Source of the DNA: Fusarium oxysporum f. sp. lycopersici 4287
Taxonomy: Eukaryota > Ascomycota > Sordariomycetes > Hypocreales > Nectriaceae
Reading direction: 5' to 3'
Assembly: GCF_000149955.1 (NCBI RefSeq)
Contig: NC_030992.1
Span: 2,407,477-2,471,476, forward strand
DNA length: 64,000 nt
Below the pieces are notes generated by a model. It was not told the origin of the DNA. It ran no database searches and saw only the letters and a program-made list of their open reading frames with translations. The translations under genes were made by a program, and so were the position numbers. Shown here in pieces: positions 10,353-22,340 of the stretch; position 1 is the stretch's first letter; each line of letters begins with the position of its first letter.

Positions 10353-13300
10353 GATTAAGGTCTGTGTAGAGACTTGTCCGAACAGAAGCCGTATTAGAAT
10401 GATTCAAATGATTATGGAAGTGTCAGAATATGCAATTGGCGCCACTTGATTCGTGAAAAGACTGATAATGGGCGTATGTATTTGATTACAGCATCGGGAT
10501 CCGAAGTCGTCTTTCTGGTAATCGTAGAGGCTCAGGTGATCACAATCTCATGATAACTGCCGCAAGATACTAGAAACAGGATCAACCTCGTTCCGGAATA
10601 ATTATCGATTATAATGCGAAGATACTCCACAGATAGGTGAAGGAACAGAGTAAAGAGGATGAAAACGAAGTGATTGGAGAGACAATTCGTTTAACTGTCA
10701 GGGGGACGGCTGTTTCTTGTACGTCTTCCAGAAGACTGGGGTCTAGGTTCGGTGCAGAATAACATGAAACTTGGCAGACGGATGCTATTTGTTTTTTTTT
10801 TCACGCATAGCGAAGGGGTGAGAAGAGTGACAGGAGTGTCAGATAGATCGAGTCTGACCCGCTGAACCGAAGATTTCAGGTTGCCGATCTTGTCAAGGAC
10901 CAGGATTAATTATTGTTCTATCGCTGTCAAAAAGGGTCCTCTCAGCTTCAGATCATCGGAGCCGCTTTGTTCAAAGGTCCAGGCTCCAATTAGTGACGGA
11001 GGAAGACAGGGAGGATACTCGAAAGCAGGAGATCTGATTCAGACCCAGTCGCTATGTCAGGGCTTGGTAACATGCGACAAAGTAGGGGAATGGGAAGAGA
11101 TGAGACGAATCCACTACGACAGAAAAGTATGTAGGTCGCTAAAAGCTATGACTAGATGGATAACGCATGAAGCGTCCGGTAGGGTTCTGAAGACGGTAGT
11201 CGTTTGGGGTTGGGACTGGGGTCGGGGGGGTCAAGAACGGAGGGCTGAAGGGTGTGGATCAACGAGACGAGGATCAAGGATCAAGGACTCTTATGAGATG
11301 TCTGGAATTAGTAGGCTAAACTGGCCAGGATTGAAGTGCTGAGCAAAGCAGTCCATGATGGAAATTTTGGCAATGGAGATGCCCAGAAGAGAAACCAAAG
11401 CGTATACTTGCAGCGGGAACCAGCATCATCATTGTAATTATGCTAGGCTATGAGTGCGGCAGTCGGTCCTAGCCCGGTGGCACAGGCACGGTGCTGCATG
11501 CGTTAGGATAATGACTAAAGAGATGCGTCCTTCCACTATTTTCGAGCTGCTCCAAAGTCAACAACAAGCATTCGGGTAGCCGTCAAGTCATAGGTCATGG
11601 TGCTAGGCTGCTGAGTCCCAGGCTTGTGAGACGAGGATGGGGACCATCCTAGCATTGTGGCGCCAAGGAAGCCTGCACTGAAGAATTCGAGAAGCAGACG
11701 AGCCAAGCCTGTCCATTGTTTTGCCGGCAGTTTCGAGCAACGGTCGCCCTTGCTGGTTAGCATGACGGGTTGGTGTAGATCATGGCGTTGAGAGCCCCGT
11801 CCGAACCATGATCTCCACAAGGGGATAAATTGTCCGTACCAGGGTCAAGGAATTCCAGTGCTGAGAGACCCAAGCCAGCCAGGGTACTTCAGGATAGTCG
11901 GTCCAACCTCCAGACGAACATTGAAATCAGTATTTGGATGGATAATTCATCCCACAACAGTAGTCGTGTCCCTTTTTAAACCCTCCTTGCTCGGTGAGGG
12001 TCGCCGAGAGGCGCAGCGGCATGTTACCTGCAAGTTGACACATACTCCATTGCGGGAAAACTTCCTTCAGGGGTTTCGGCCGCCTAATAAGCTTCCTGAA
12101 CATGGTTGTGTCACAAACCTAGACAGTCTGGGGGGTCACTCATGCTGGCAGAATGAAAATTGGCAGGTATGAGACCGTTGCGGCAGCATTGGAGTAGCTG
12201 AGCCTGGGACGCGCACAAGCATATGATAAATATGTCTCAAACCGGGAGATGCCGAGGCCAGGCACTGGGACAGGATGAGTGAGAAAGGATGTACTATTCA
12301 AGGTGGCCTCTTACAGCATGAAAGTTCATCTTGGTCAAGCAAGATAAGACGAAAAGAAGACAGGGACGCACTGGGTACTCCCCTCAGAGGCTATGCTACT
12401 CCGCATGGCCGCCGCCACAGGCACTCGGCCATGATGTTGACGTCGTCCCGTCGGCTGCCGTGCCCGCGTCCATTGATACTGACAAGTTCGTTCTTCAAAA
12501 CAAGTTGTGGGCAATGCTCCGAGACTGTCCCGTCAAGAAGGCAGCGTCTCCGAGGATCTAGCTGGCAACTATTAATTGAGAGGTGACTTAAAGCAGCAGC
12601 GGTTTCTTCAGCAGAGGATGTTGAGGCGATCACTAAGGTAGTTGTTGTTTGGGCTTATGTGTTGATAGATGTTGCGCATAAGGCGGCTACGTCGAGCTGT
12701 GCCCAGATAAGGCGAACTGGATGATGCTGGCTAGTACCTAGTGACCCCGGATAGATCGCGTTACATTGGCCGATGCATTGTTAGTCGACGACCCAGTTGT
12801 TGTTGAAATTGGGGTGCGTTCCCGACATTTGTCTATTGGCTTGCCGTTGTTGAGAGGTAACTTGCTGGGCGGGTCAGGCACATATGTGTTGATTGGGCGC
12901 ATGCAAGAAACACAAACGGCGTGGTGTTCTTCAATGTGGGCCCCAGATGGTGTTGAATAAGGCACCCAGAACCCTGAAGTTTTAGCCTCAATCTGGACTG
13001 ACTGACTGCCTGCATTGCCAGCGGAGCGGAGAGAAACGAGAGTTAAGAATAGGTAGACCAAGGTAGCCAGGGGGTCGCAAGCTGTTCCAAGTCGGGATAG
13101 CATGCCCCACGCTATCTGCTCGCGACGTCGCAGCACGATAGAGATACAGGCGTAGGCCCAGATAATCGTGGATTGGAAGGGGGTTCTGTTCACGGAAGAG
13201 GCTCAATGGTCGAGCCACCAACCAAGAGCAAGGCTAAGCAGTTTCAGCTTTCAGCCGAGTCCGTGGGAAGCTATACCAAGAGGGAAATTGTATGCGCAGG

Positions 13301-16300
13301 CTTGAGCTGATTTAGCCGCTGTGATGGAAGACAGCCGGCAACCAGGGTAAATTGCTTGCAGGTGCTGTGTCGTCTCTTCGGTCCGGCTTCTATCTACCAT
13401 TCTATTGTTAGATAGATGTTAGTGTGGTCAAGACTTGGCGTATTTGTAGGGGTGGATGAATGCAGCTAAAGATCTTTGGTTCCTGCAGCAGGACGACCTT
13501 GGATTCCGACTTGAAAGGAGAGGGAGAGCGCAATAATATCTTGACTCACTATCCGTAATGCCCATTCGATAGACACATTACCTGTCAAGGTTGGTAATTA
13601 GCTGTTATGGTTACATTCAAATTAGACACGACGAGATGGCGAAGTTCCCATCAGCCAAAATCAAAGGGTCGTCCCACTTCAATCAAAAGCTTGTTCCAAG
13701 TGAAAACTCAGCCAGAACAACCAGCATCTACATGAAAAACTGGAAGCTGCATCATGAATCAGCAGCTGAGTCACTCGTTACTTAATCTGGTAAGGTTCTT
13801 GCTCGAGGAGCTTCTGCTAGGATCTAGTACATACAACTCATAGGGCAATTGTCAAGTTAAATTGGTTGATCTCCAGAATCTCCATCTCTGATGATTTCTC
13901 CCTCCACCTCCATCACACCACGCACGACCAGTTCCCCAGATGTTTCCAGCTATTCCATTCTTGAGATGGCGCAGCCGCGTCAATTTGCTAGCGTGTAGCC
14001 ACACCGAGCGGGCTGCTAGCACGGACAGCTGCTGATACACGCTTCGACTCATTATAGATCCGCGCTGGTTCAGCTCGAGCCTTTCGTCTCATGTGTCAAT
14101 TTGAATCTCGGTGGTTCTCAGCCTCAGGGGGGCTGGTTCATCTTCGAATAGACTATCCGTACACTGGCATTAGGCCACCAAATTCTCAAACACGGACACC
14201 CCCTTCTCCCGAGACCTGGGACATGTGCTGGTACATGTACCTACTCACTCACTGCATCGCGGAGGCACGGCTGTAAATAGACTAAACCGGGAGTTTGTTA
14301 GAGCCGGGACGAAGAGACGAAACGCCGCCAGAAGCGCGGTAGACTACGACTAGAATTCATGGCCGCGGCGCTGGTTTGACCCTCCAAATCCCCATCCAGT
14401 CCAAGTTCAATCCTTCGCGGGGCCCACCGCGGCTGCGCTGCCCGCAAAGCCCTGGCTGAAGTCATCTCCTCTCATCCAGTTTGGATGAGCTGCATTGACA
14501 GTAGCAGGTCCATCTTCGAAACGTCTCTGACACTTCTCGGAAAGTCGATCCGATGAGGAATCCTACATGCGAAGGAGACAGGGTTGATCAGCCAAGGTCA
14601 ACATCCAGCCACTCAGCACCCCTGTTACGTTCCGCCCGCATATGGTTCAACGTCCCGGCAGAGCATATCATGACGCTGAACTTTGTTGGTTGCAGAATGG
14701 CCTACAGAGAAGCCATGCTCATCCTGGTTACCTGACTGTCCTGCTACTCTATCTTCTGTCATGGTAGGGGTTGTTTGACAGCTGACAATTTTTGTCTCTT
14801 CTCTTCTTTGTCTTCCTTTCCTTTTTTGCGCACCATTTGCAGATCCTCCAATGTCCCGCCCCCTCTGGGAAACAACTCAGGCCTCTGTTTTTAGAAGTAC
14901 CCCAGCATATCCACTGGTCTGGTGCCGTACATTCACACACATCCAGTTTGAAATCCTTGAATCCTAGATTTCCCAACGTTTCTACATCGACGGACCGAAG
15001 TCTAAGTGGCGCGTTCTGTCTATAAATACAGTACCGAAAATGACTATGAACAGGGAATATGCCTGACACCGTCCAATTGAGTTTCCGAGCAGTGAAAGCA
15101 ACCAGGGTTTCGCTCTTTACGGTTTCGCCTGTGAGTGCCTTGATAGCAACAGATTTGTCTAAACGTCAAATTCTATTGCATATAACCCACAATACCTTGA
15201 CCTAATATATTCTTTGTGAATGGTGACACGAGCTGGTGCCATTGGATTTGCAAACTTCTCGACAGGAAAATGGAACTCAAAGGCCAGGCTCTTTATGCCG
15301 CCCACTTATCAGTCTCCCCAAACCACGAAATGCCATTTGCCCATCGCGATATGACCTGACACTAATGCAGGTCCTTCCATCCACCGTCCTGGGCGTTGCC
15401 GGCTCCTTGCCCCGGGCTCGACTGCATCAAACAAAATGATCTCTAGCCCTCCAACGCGATGTGGGCACGACGCTAACTAGGGGATCTGCAGGCAACTGAA
15501 GAGGTTGTTTCAGGTTGGGCAGTGGAAGGTAAGAACACCGAAGCTTTCGAGGCACATGTCCTCCAAAATAGCATCCGTGCCGCTCTTAGACACGCGCGAT
15601 GCAGCTTGAGGCATAAACAAATACTAATAGTTGGGTGGATTTCATGTCCAAATCTGGCTGATCAAGAGGCATCATAGCAGCAAAGCAATGGCTTGAATAT
15701 CAGGATATCCTGACTTTTGGCCTTGGTAGCAAGAATCACCAAGAACCGAATTTCAGGAACTCTCTCCATTGTTAGCCTTTCGTTGGCCTGTATCGCAAAG
15801 GTTTTCGCATCTTCATTGTACTTTAGGTTTAGTACGTCTACATGGTTTGCAGGAACCCTGGCCCTGGAAATGTGTTTCATGCCGGGGTTGCTGGCCTCTA
15901 CGCACTATTAGACTATTTCAAGATCCGGGCGACCACGGAACAGTATCAAGCTCACGCCTCTAGATCGACAAGTATCCTCAAACGACATGCCATGGAAGAG
16001 AGTACAGTATGCAAATTTGCTACTTACTACCTTGTCCCTTAGCCTCGATCCGTGGTCTTGCGCCTCACGGATTCATCAGAGGCCATAAAGGGGCGCGTAT
16101 CATCTGCAACGTAGAACAACTCATTACCACAGACCGACGCCCAGCAATTGATAAACTGACGGGTTTTCAATGAACAATTAGTACAAAGAATCGAGGCCAG
16201 ATGGTCCTTCACCCCACTGCATGCCACCTGATTCATGACATACATGTCAAGTCTCCAAGAAGTCATCAGAGGTCCAGAGTAAACTTCTCGGGGCTTCTGA

Positions 16301-18147
16301 TGATCAGCCGTCCCATCAACTAAGCTTGTTTGACGTTGACTTCCAGGGATAAGGCTCGTTGAAAACCCACTTGCTATTATCAAAACGAAGATCGGCACAT
16401 GTGGAAACCCCCCAAGATCGATCATTTACAAACAACCTCACACCTGGTCCATCACCTGCACCTAAACTTCGGTGTGCAGATTTGAGCAGGCAAGGCTTGT
16501 ACGATAGTATAAACGCCGATATTCCAAATTGAAGCAGGAGGAGGGGGAGCTGAGGATCCAAGAAACAGCTCTAGCCCCTCGAGATGGGTGGTTGATCCAA
16601 GCTTCACACTTCGTGGGCTGCATATGTACGGCTCCAGCGGCTTCCTGTAGATAAATATTTCCATGAAAGCCCAGCTCATCCATTAGAAAGGGGCAAATGT
16701 GCTCGCTCTCGTTGGTTTCGATCGCATCTCTTAGTTTTCTGAACGATGAAGAGCTACCCCCTCCCCCTTTCCCTTCCCCCTTCAGACTCTTGGACAACAT
16801 TGCAGTAGGGTTACTCTGCAGATATAGTGAGGCGGTTGCTACTCTCGAGGTCTTTGGGAGCGGAATGCCACAATGGCGATGTGTCTGTTGGCAAAGTTTG
16901 GGTCTCTCATCATTCACCACTTACGTCGTCAGCGTCCTGCGGCCAGTTTTTTGTCCGCCACATGCCCACTCGTGTCATCCGATCCAGCTTTTCCATGGCA
17001 CGAAACTCCCCTTGAGGACACTGGGGACCATTTGTATAATGAGATGAGCCGAAGCAAGTGAGCCTTCATTCCTTTGACAGGGACCTTAAACAGAAATGGA
17101 GGGTAATGGTCTGGACGACAAGAAGAAGTTGAGTTCCAGAAAAGCGGGCGACTTTCATTGTGTTTCATCAGAGTATCAATTCGTCTTTTGTTTGTTTCAA
17201 GAGGGTCGGCACCGTAACCAGGCGGGAGGAAAGCCGTTCGCCTACAAGTCCCGGTCGTTAACGCATGACACATATATGCTTGATCGCTCGATATCGAGAT
17301 TGAAACAATATACCTTGCTTATATCTACCTGATCTAAGGTAGTTATATGCGTATGCTTAAAATCAACTTGTGTCCGTGACAAAGCCGAACATGACCCGCT
17401 CTCTGCACCAGAAATGCAATTATAGACAAGAAAGCGATGTGATATTTCGCACATCATATATGAGTAGTTTGAGCATTGTATCTTAGATTACTCAGGAGTT
17501 CGATATCAAGTTATGCAATTGAGTGGTGGAGCCAATAGAATGTCACGTATGATATATCGAAGGGGGAAGTCCAAAGCCGACATCTCTTATCTCGAAGACG
17601 AATTTTCCAGAAAAATATACATATGCCCCCAGAAGATTCTTTCAGGATGCTTTCAATGAACTCCTAGTCCAATCAATGCAACAGTCGCTCCCTCACCTTG
17701 ACTCTTGTCAAGAGAGGACAGATTCAATCTTGAAGTGGAAAGCCACGATAACAACCACTTGATGCATCATCATGTCGAAAATGACAACTTCATGGCCGCA
17801 AATAACAAAATAACAAGCAATAAAAAACATACAACAGCAGGTATTCGCTGGTCGTCACCGACCCAACTACTAATCCGCCCCTTGCAGGCTTGACTATGGG
17901 AGAGCGGACGGGATCCCGTATTCTACTGCAGGTATGGTCGTATGTGCTAAGAGGGCGTCCTGGGTAACTTCATGAACGAAGAAGATTTATCTCTTTCGAG
18001 AGATTGGCAATATATACACGTTGGGGTTACGAAAGAGCAGGTTGTATTGTAGCAGCTCGATTCTAAAGCGGCTGGTCGGTCCTTGAGGTTGTTGTGTATA
18101 ACTGCCCGCAATGGCAACAGGATACATTCTTGAAACCTAACCGCTTC
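10353..18147. other. long gene-poor region (7.8 kb)
   Basis: No open frame here exceeds about 155 codons and none has a recognisable domain, splice-linked partner or codon pattern like the neighbouring genes. Candidates examined include 10881-11342 (+), 11536-11820 (-), 12738-13193 (-), 16039-16425 (-) and 16462-16920 (-). Base composition is near that of the rest of the window, so it does not look like an AT-rich RIP-degraded block, and I saw no terminal repeats or transposase-like frames. The right part contains a strong pyrimidine tract at about 16757-16783. It may hold long 5' leaders of the gene starting at 10352, a non-coding RNA or decayed genes. Confidence 0.5.
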
Positions 18148-19260
18148 TCAAACAACTGAGAGATGTTTCATTTTACCGTTGTTCCCGCTCTCAGATATAC
18201 CCCAATCGCACGCAACTGTCCAAACCTGCCCATTCAACACAATATCCCATACAGGCTGTCCCACATCAACAACACTCCCAAGGATCACCGGCATCCTCTG
18301 GCCAAGGCCTGTTAACCTACCTTCGCCTGCAAGCAGGTATCTACTCTCTTCAGATGTACCGGTCCGCGCTTTGACTAGGTACATTCGCCGGCCTGGCCGA
18401 ATTTCCTCGATAATCACTTTCTTGGTCAGAGTTGTCGCTGGTGCCGCACCTTCCCAGCCCTTGACTTCAGAGAGCCAGCCTTGTAGTTCAGCAGCTAACC
18501 CACCAGCTATGTATTTCTCTCCTCGACGTTGGGGGGAGAATGCTGCTGGGAGGCCATCTACTGCGGGATCGAGGTCAACAGGCTTGAAGCGCGGTGGCGC
18601 CTGAAAGGTTGGCTGCTGAAGCGGTTTTAACTCATTGTTGAGATTGATGGCATCCTGGATACTCTGTGTAGAGCCTTCTGATGGCGTACGTCCACTTTCG
18701 TAAACCTCTTCTGGGGATTCGTTGCCTGGGTTGCCTTGCTCTTTTGGTGTGCTAGATTCTCGCCAAGGTGAACTCGATACCCTTCGCCGTTTCGGTTCCC
18801 GCTCTTCCAATGAGGGAGAGTCGTATGGCCAAGGTGTAGAGTTAGACATCTCAAGGTCCAGAGAGCCTTGAAGAACAGCGTCCGGTTCGTTATCTGAAAT
18901 GGCTATGCTGCCACCTTGTGACGCAGTGGCATCGTCAGACTCGATTTCGATGGAGTCATGGATTGAGTCATGCTTTCTAAGCTGAATTTGATGTTCATCA
19001 CTCCCTGGAAGGGTTTCTTGTGAATTATCTCCTACTTCTTCAACGTCTTCAATATCTATGCCGGTTCTTGCCTGTGTCGGCCTCGGAACAGAGGAGGCAA
19101 ATCGAGGAGTTGACTGGAAACGCGGTAACGTCGCAGGAGTTTGCGATGACTGCGTGCCCCGTTTTGGCAGAAGAAACCTTCTGGGCATAGGTGTCTGATA
19201 TTTATTAGATCAAAACGTAATCTTGGATTGATGAAATCTTACACTTGGAGGGGGGCTCAT
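18148..19260 (-). CDS. fungal protein of unknown function, probably nuclear
   Basis: A very short first exon (19260-19243, encoding MSPPPS) joins across a 48-nt intron to 19194-18148, giving 354 residues; without it the frame would start at an internal Met. The first ~200 residues are low complexity, rich in Ser, Pro, Glu and Asp, with a basic patch EPKRRR that could be a nuclear localisation signal. A more ordered part begins near residue 205 (FQAPPRFKP, then GGLAAELQGWLSEVKGWEG) and ends with strand-rich sequence: VIIEEIRPGRRMYLVKAR, YLLAGEGRL, GSVVDVGQPVWDIVLNGQVWTVACDW. The alternating hydrophobic strands with Gly turns suggest a small beta-barrel such as an OB fold; this is inference from pattern only. 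I do not recognise the family. Confidence 0.75.
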
Positions 19261-19881
19261 GGTATAGGGTGAATGCGCATGACCGCCATACAACGCAACA
19301 CACTTGCCATGGAGATATCACTTGTTTAGAATACTTTGTCGTCTCGAGTCAGTATGAGTCCTTGGCCACAGAACCAACAATTATTACTACTGTGTCGATG
19401 GTGAAATCTTGTGAAATATCGCTGAGCGGATGAAGATGTGACGTTCACGACGAGAGAGGCAACGGTAAAAGCTCGGGCCAAGGCCTGCGCCATCAAACAC
19501 TCTGATGAACGAACTCCAGCACTGAATACCCAAGAACACCATTCCTGGCTGGCTAGTTCGAGGTCCGTCTTGCTACTTGATTACCTCTACTGAAAGAACG
19601 CTTAATTCACGCGCTGGAACTGATGTTCTTTGATATTTTGTCTGATATATGTGAAAATTAGGCACTCCAAACTCCTGACACCCAAATGCGCATCTCTCAA
19701 GCCCCCTATATCTAATACACGATGCAACAGGGTCATTTATAAAAAATCGCACACATATGGCACTGGCCACCATTAAAAGGACACGAAAGACCCAAGGACG
19801 AGAAGCAATGATATCCAGTCATATAGCATGTCTGATTAGCCTGCCTATGAAGCAAATCTTTGCTAAGGCGATAGTAAAAGC
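19261..19881. other. intergenic region
   Basis: It lies upstream of the unknown gene starting at 19260 and downstream of the DUF3405 gene ending at 19882. I see no gene in it. Confidence 0.5.
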
Positions 19882-22340
19882 TTAACCGTAGGCTAACTCA
19901 AAGGTGGTTTCATGATTATCACTGGTTGGCTCCGTATTCTTGACTTGGTGAAGCATAATTGGGGGTAAGCATGGTCGTCCATGCTTCTCTTCCCATTGCG
20001 GGCCACCGATGCCTGTATCATGCCAGCCCATCCAATTGTTGTACAGTCGGTTGGGCGGTATCGCCCGGTAGTACCAAGTTGAACCAATGTATCTTCGCTC
20101 TCGTCCCCAGCCCATAGGGCTTCCGCGGCCGCCACATTCTCCATTCTCGCCAGGGTTGAACCACTTGTTGAGAAATTTGCCCTTCCAGTCACGGTCCATG
20201 AAAACCGGATGAGGAGCATAGACTGCCTTGAGGCCATGTAGGAGAGCGACTGTTTGTGGTGTCATCTCGGAGGCGACATGGTTGCCACGAAGATTCTCAA
20301 CGTGCATGATGTTCAGTAGCTTCTTCGACACTCGAGACTGAGTGACGATTGTGGTTCGCCTGGGAATATCTTGCGACTTGTGAGTTGAGTCATTGTAGCC
20401 CCAAACTTGATTAGCAATGACCCAGTTGCTGTTGATGGGGTTGAACATGGGAGAGACAGTGACAACATCGGCATCTTCACCAACCCCCCACTCGTAGTTG
20501 TCCTGACTGGGACTCGCAACGGGAGGCTTGGGCCCAATGGGGTTGATAAAAGGAAATTCAGGGGCGCCCCAAATAGTATTATCGCCGTACCGTTTCTCAA
20601 TGTCCTGGCGAAACTCGTCGTCATAACTTCCGTGGAATGTCGGGATATACCATCGCTCGTTTCTCTCCCACATGCCTTTTCGAGGCTGCTTCTTGGCGAA
20701 TTCTCCAAGCTTATCCAAGAGGTGGTAGTGATGACCAGTGAAACGGAAATCCATCTCCCAGTTCCAGACAAAATCAAACTGTGGGTAGTCTTGGCTAAAT
20801 TTCTGAACAGAAAGCCACTGTGCAGTGTGGACGTTCTTCGATTCGGGATCTGTCAGTTTTGGATAAAGCTTCCAAACAATGTCATCGTTCCAAAGAATTG
20901 TCATACTGCGGAACTCAGGAGGGACGCTCTGCGAGAGGACAGTCTGGTAGACATCGTCGTCTTCAAAGATGCGGAGGTTTGTATCCTTGACTTGCACCAG
21001 CAGAAAGACCTCGTACTGGCCGCCTGTCTTGAGAGACAGTTCGGATATTAGTGAACGAATATTTTGCTTGTCGTTTTCTGTATAATCCTTGCCAGTGTAA
21101 GATCGAAGAAGGATAGCAGTTCGAGGCTCTGAAACATAGCCGGTTGTTGGATTCCTGGGGCTTCTTGGATGTTTCTGTGGACTTGCGAACTGGCTGATAG
21201 CTTCAGGGTTGATCAGGGCAGGCGCGATGCCTGGGTTCGTCGAGACAGGGGTACTCTTGGGCTCTGGCTCCAGGGGGGCATCTCGCTTTGCCATCTGTGC
21301 TGGAGCGGGCTCTTGGACTTGTTGAGGTTCCTCTGGTAATTGTGGGCCAATGACAGTTTCGGGATACATGTTAAGGAATTCGTTGACACGCTCTCGGTTC
21401 ATATCAAACCGCTGGGCATTTCTGTGGAGGCACATTCGTTGAAGGTCTCCCCAGTTGACGTTATCGAAGTTGAGTGGCTGCGGTTCGCCGCCAACCTTTT
21501 TGAACTGGCGATGCAGCCCATAGGGGCCAAGTCGAGTCTCACGCTCCCAGCAGAGGTTAGGATCCATATTCAAAGCATCGTAGCTACCAAATCGAGGTAG
21601 AGGCCATTCGCGAGGCCTACCTTTGAATACGAGCAGATCCTCGACGGGTTCCCCAGTTGCACCCTTGCAAGGAAAATACTGGGCGTACCCAGCGTCTTTC
21701 CATGCGGCACTGTTGTACTTTGGGTAAGGGTCATAGCGAACTGGCTTTTCAGAGCTGTATTCCACGTCGGCATCTGGGTCAAACTTGAGATCAACGCTGA
21801 ATTCTTCGGGCCGAGCCTCTTGGTTCTCCAAATTCGCCAAGGTCTTTCCATAGATGAGATTTGAATGGGGAAAGCTGGAAACATGTTAGTCCATGTATGG
21901 ATTTTGGATGTGAGCAATACTCACTTAGAAGTAACAGAATAAGCGTGTCTCCATTCTTTTCTCATATCCTTCTCATGTTGGAGCTTGCCCAGATCTCCAA
22001 AACCTCTTTCCTTTCCATCAGTCTCAAATCCGGGCTCGATATCATTGGGGTCCTCGCCATCGGTGGGATCATGCCAGTCCTTGAGGTCCTCAGCCGTGAG
22101 TTCCCAGAGTTCTCGGTGAATGGCGCCGTATTGGTCTTCGGTATCAGGCTCTCCATTTCCAGTAACGGGTGGCGGCGGCGAAGCTGGGCCTTTTGAGTTG
22201 GAAGGGACCACCTGGATACTGGTGCTGGGCGCAAACAGGAGGTAGTAGGCAGCAAGCATAGCAAAGACAATTATTATCATAGATCTCGGCCGCAGCTTGG
22301 CGCCGAACAAGCGGCGGCTTTGCGGATGCCATTTCTTCAT
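19882..22340 (-). CDS. DUF3405 family type II membrane protein
   Basis: Exon 1 (22340-21925) and exon 2 (21874-19882) join over a 50-nt intron with a textbook CTAAC branch point to give 802 residues. A basic N-terminus (KKWHPQSRRLFGAKLRPR) precedes one hydrophobic segment (MIIIVFAMLAAYYLLFA, residues ~21-37), the pattern of a Golgi or ER signal anchor with the rest in the lumen. After a Pro-rich and acidic stem, the large domain carries the features I associate with the fungal DUF3405 family: TAILLRSYTGKDYTEND, a WNDDIVWKLYP segment, FDFVWNWEMDFRFTGHHY with clustered acidic residues that could bind metal, and RGSPMGWGRERRYIGSTWYYRAIPPNRLYNNWMGW. The family is glycosyltransferase-like in appearance, but its reaction is not established; I do not assign one. 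Confidence 0.85.

Noticed and set aside
10881..11342. A 153-codon + strand open frame
   Set aside because: No recognisable domain, odd composition, no splice-linked partner; most likely chance.
11536..11820. A 94-codon - strand frame with a segment like LLLEFFSAGFLGATMLGW
   Set aside because: It looks faintly protein-like, but neighbouring frames do not connect through good splice sites and no family could be named.
12738..13193. A 151-codon - strand open frame
   Set aside because: No domain and no supporting context; other frames overlap it on the opposite strand.
16039..16920. Two - strand frames of 128 and 152 codons as a possible two-exon gene
   Set aside because: No convincing donor/acceptor pair joins them, and the translated sequence has no family resemblance.
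10353..18147. Transposon, secondary-metabolite cluster or CRISPR-like array in the gene-poor interval
   Set aside because: No transposase-like frame, terminal repeats, synthase domains or spaced direct repeats were seen.
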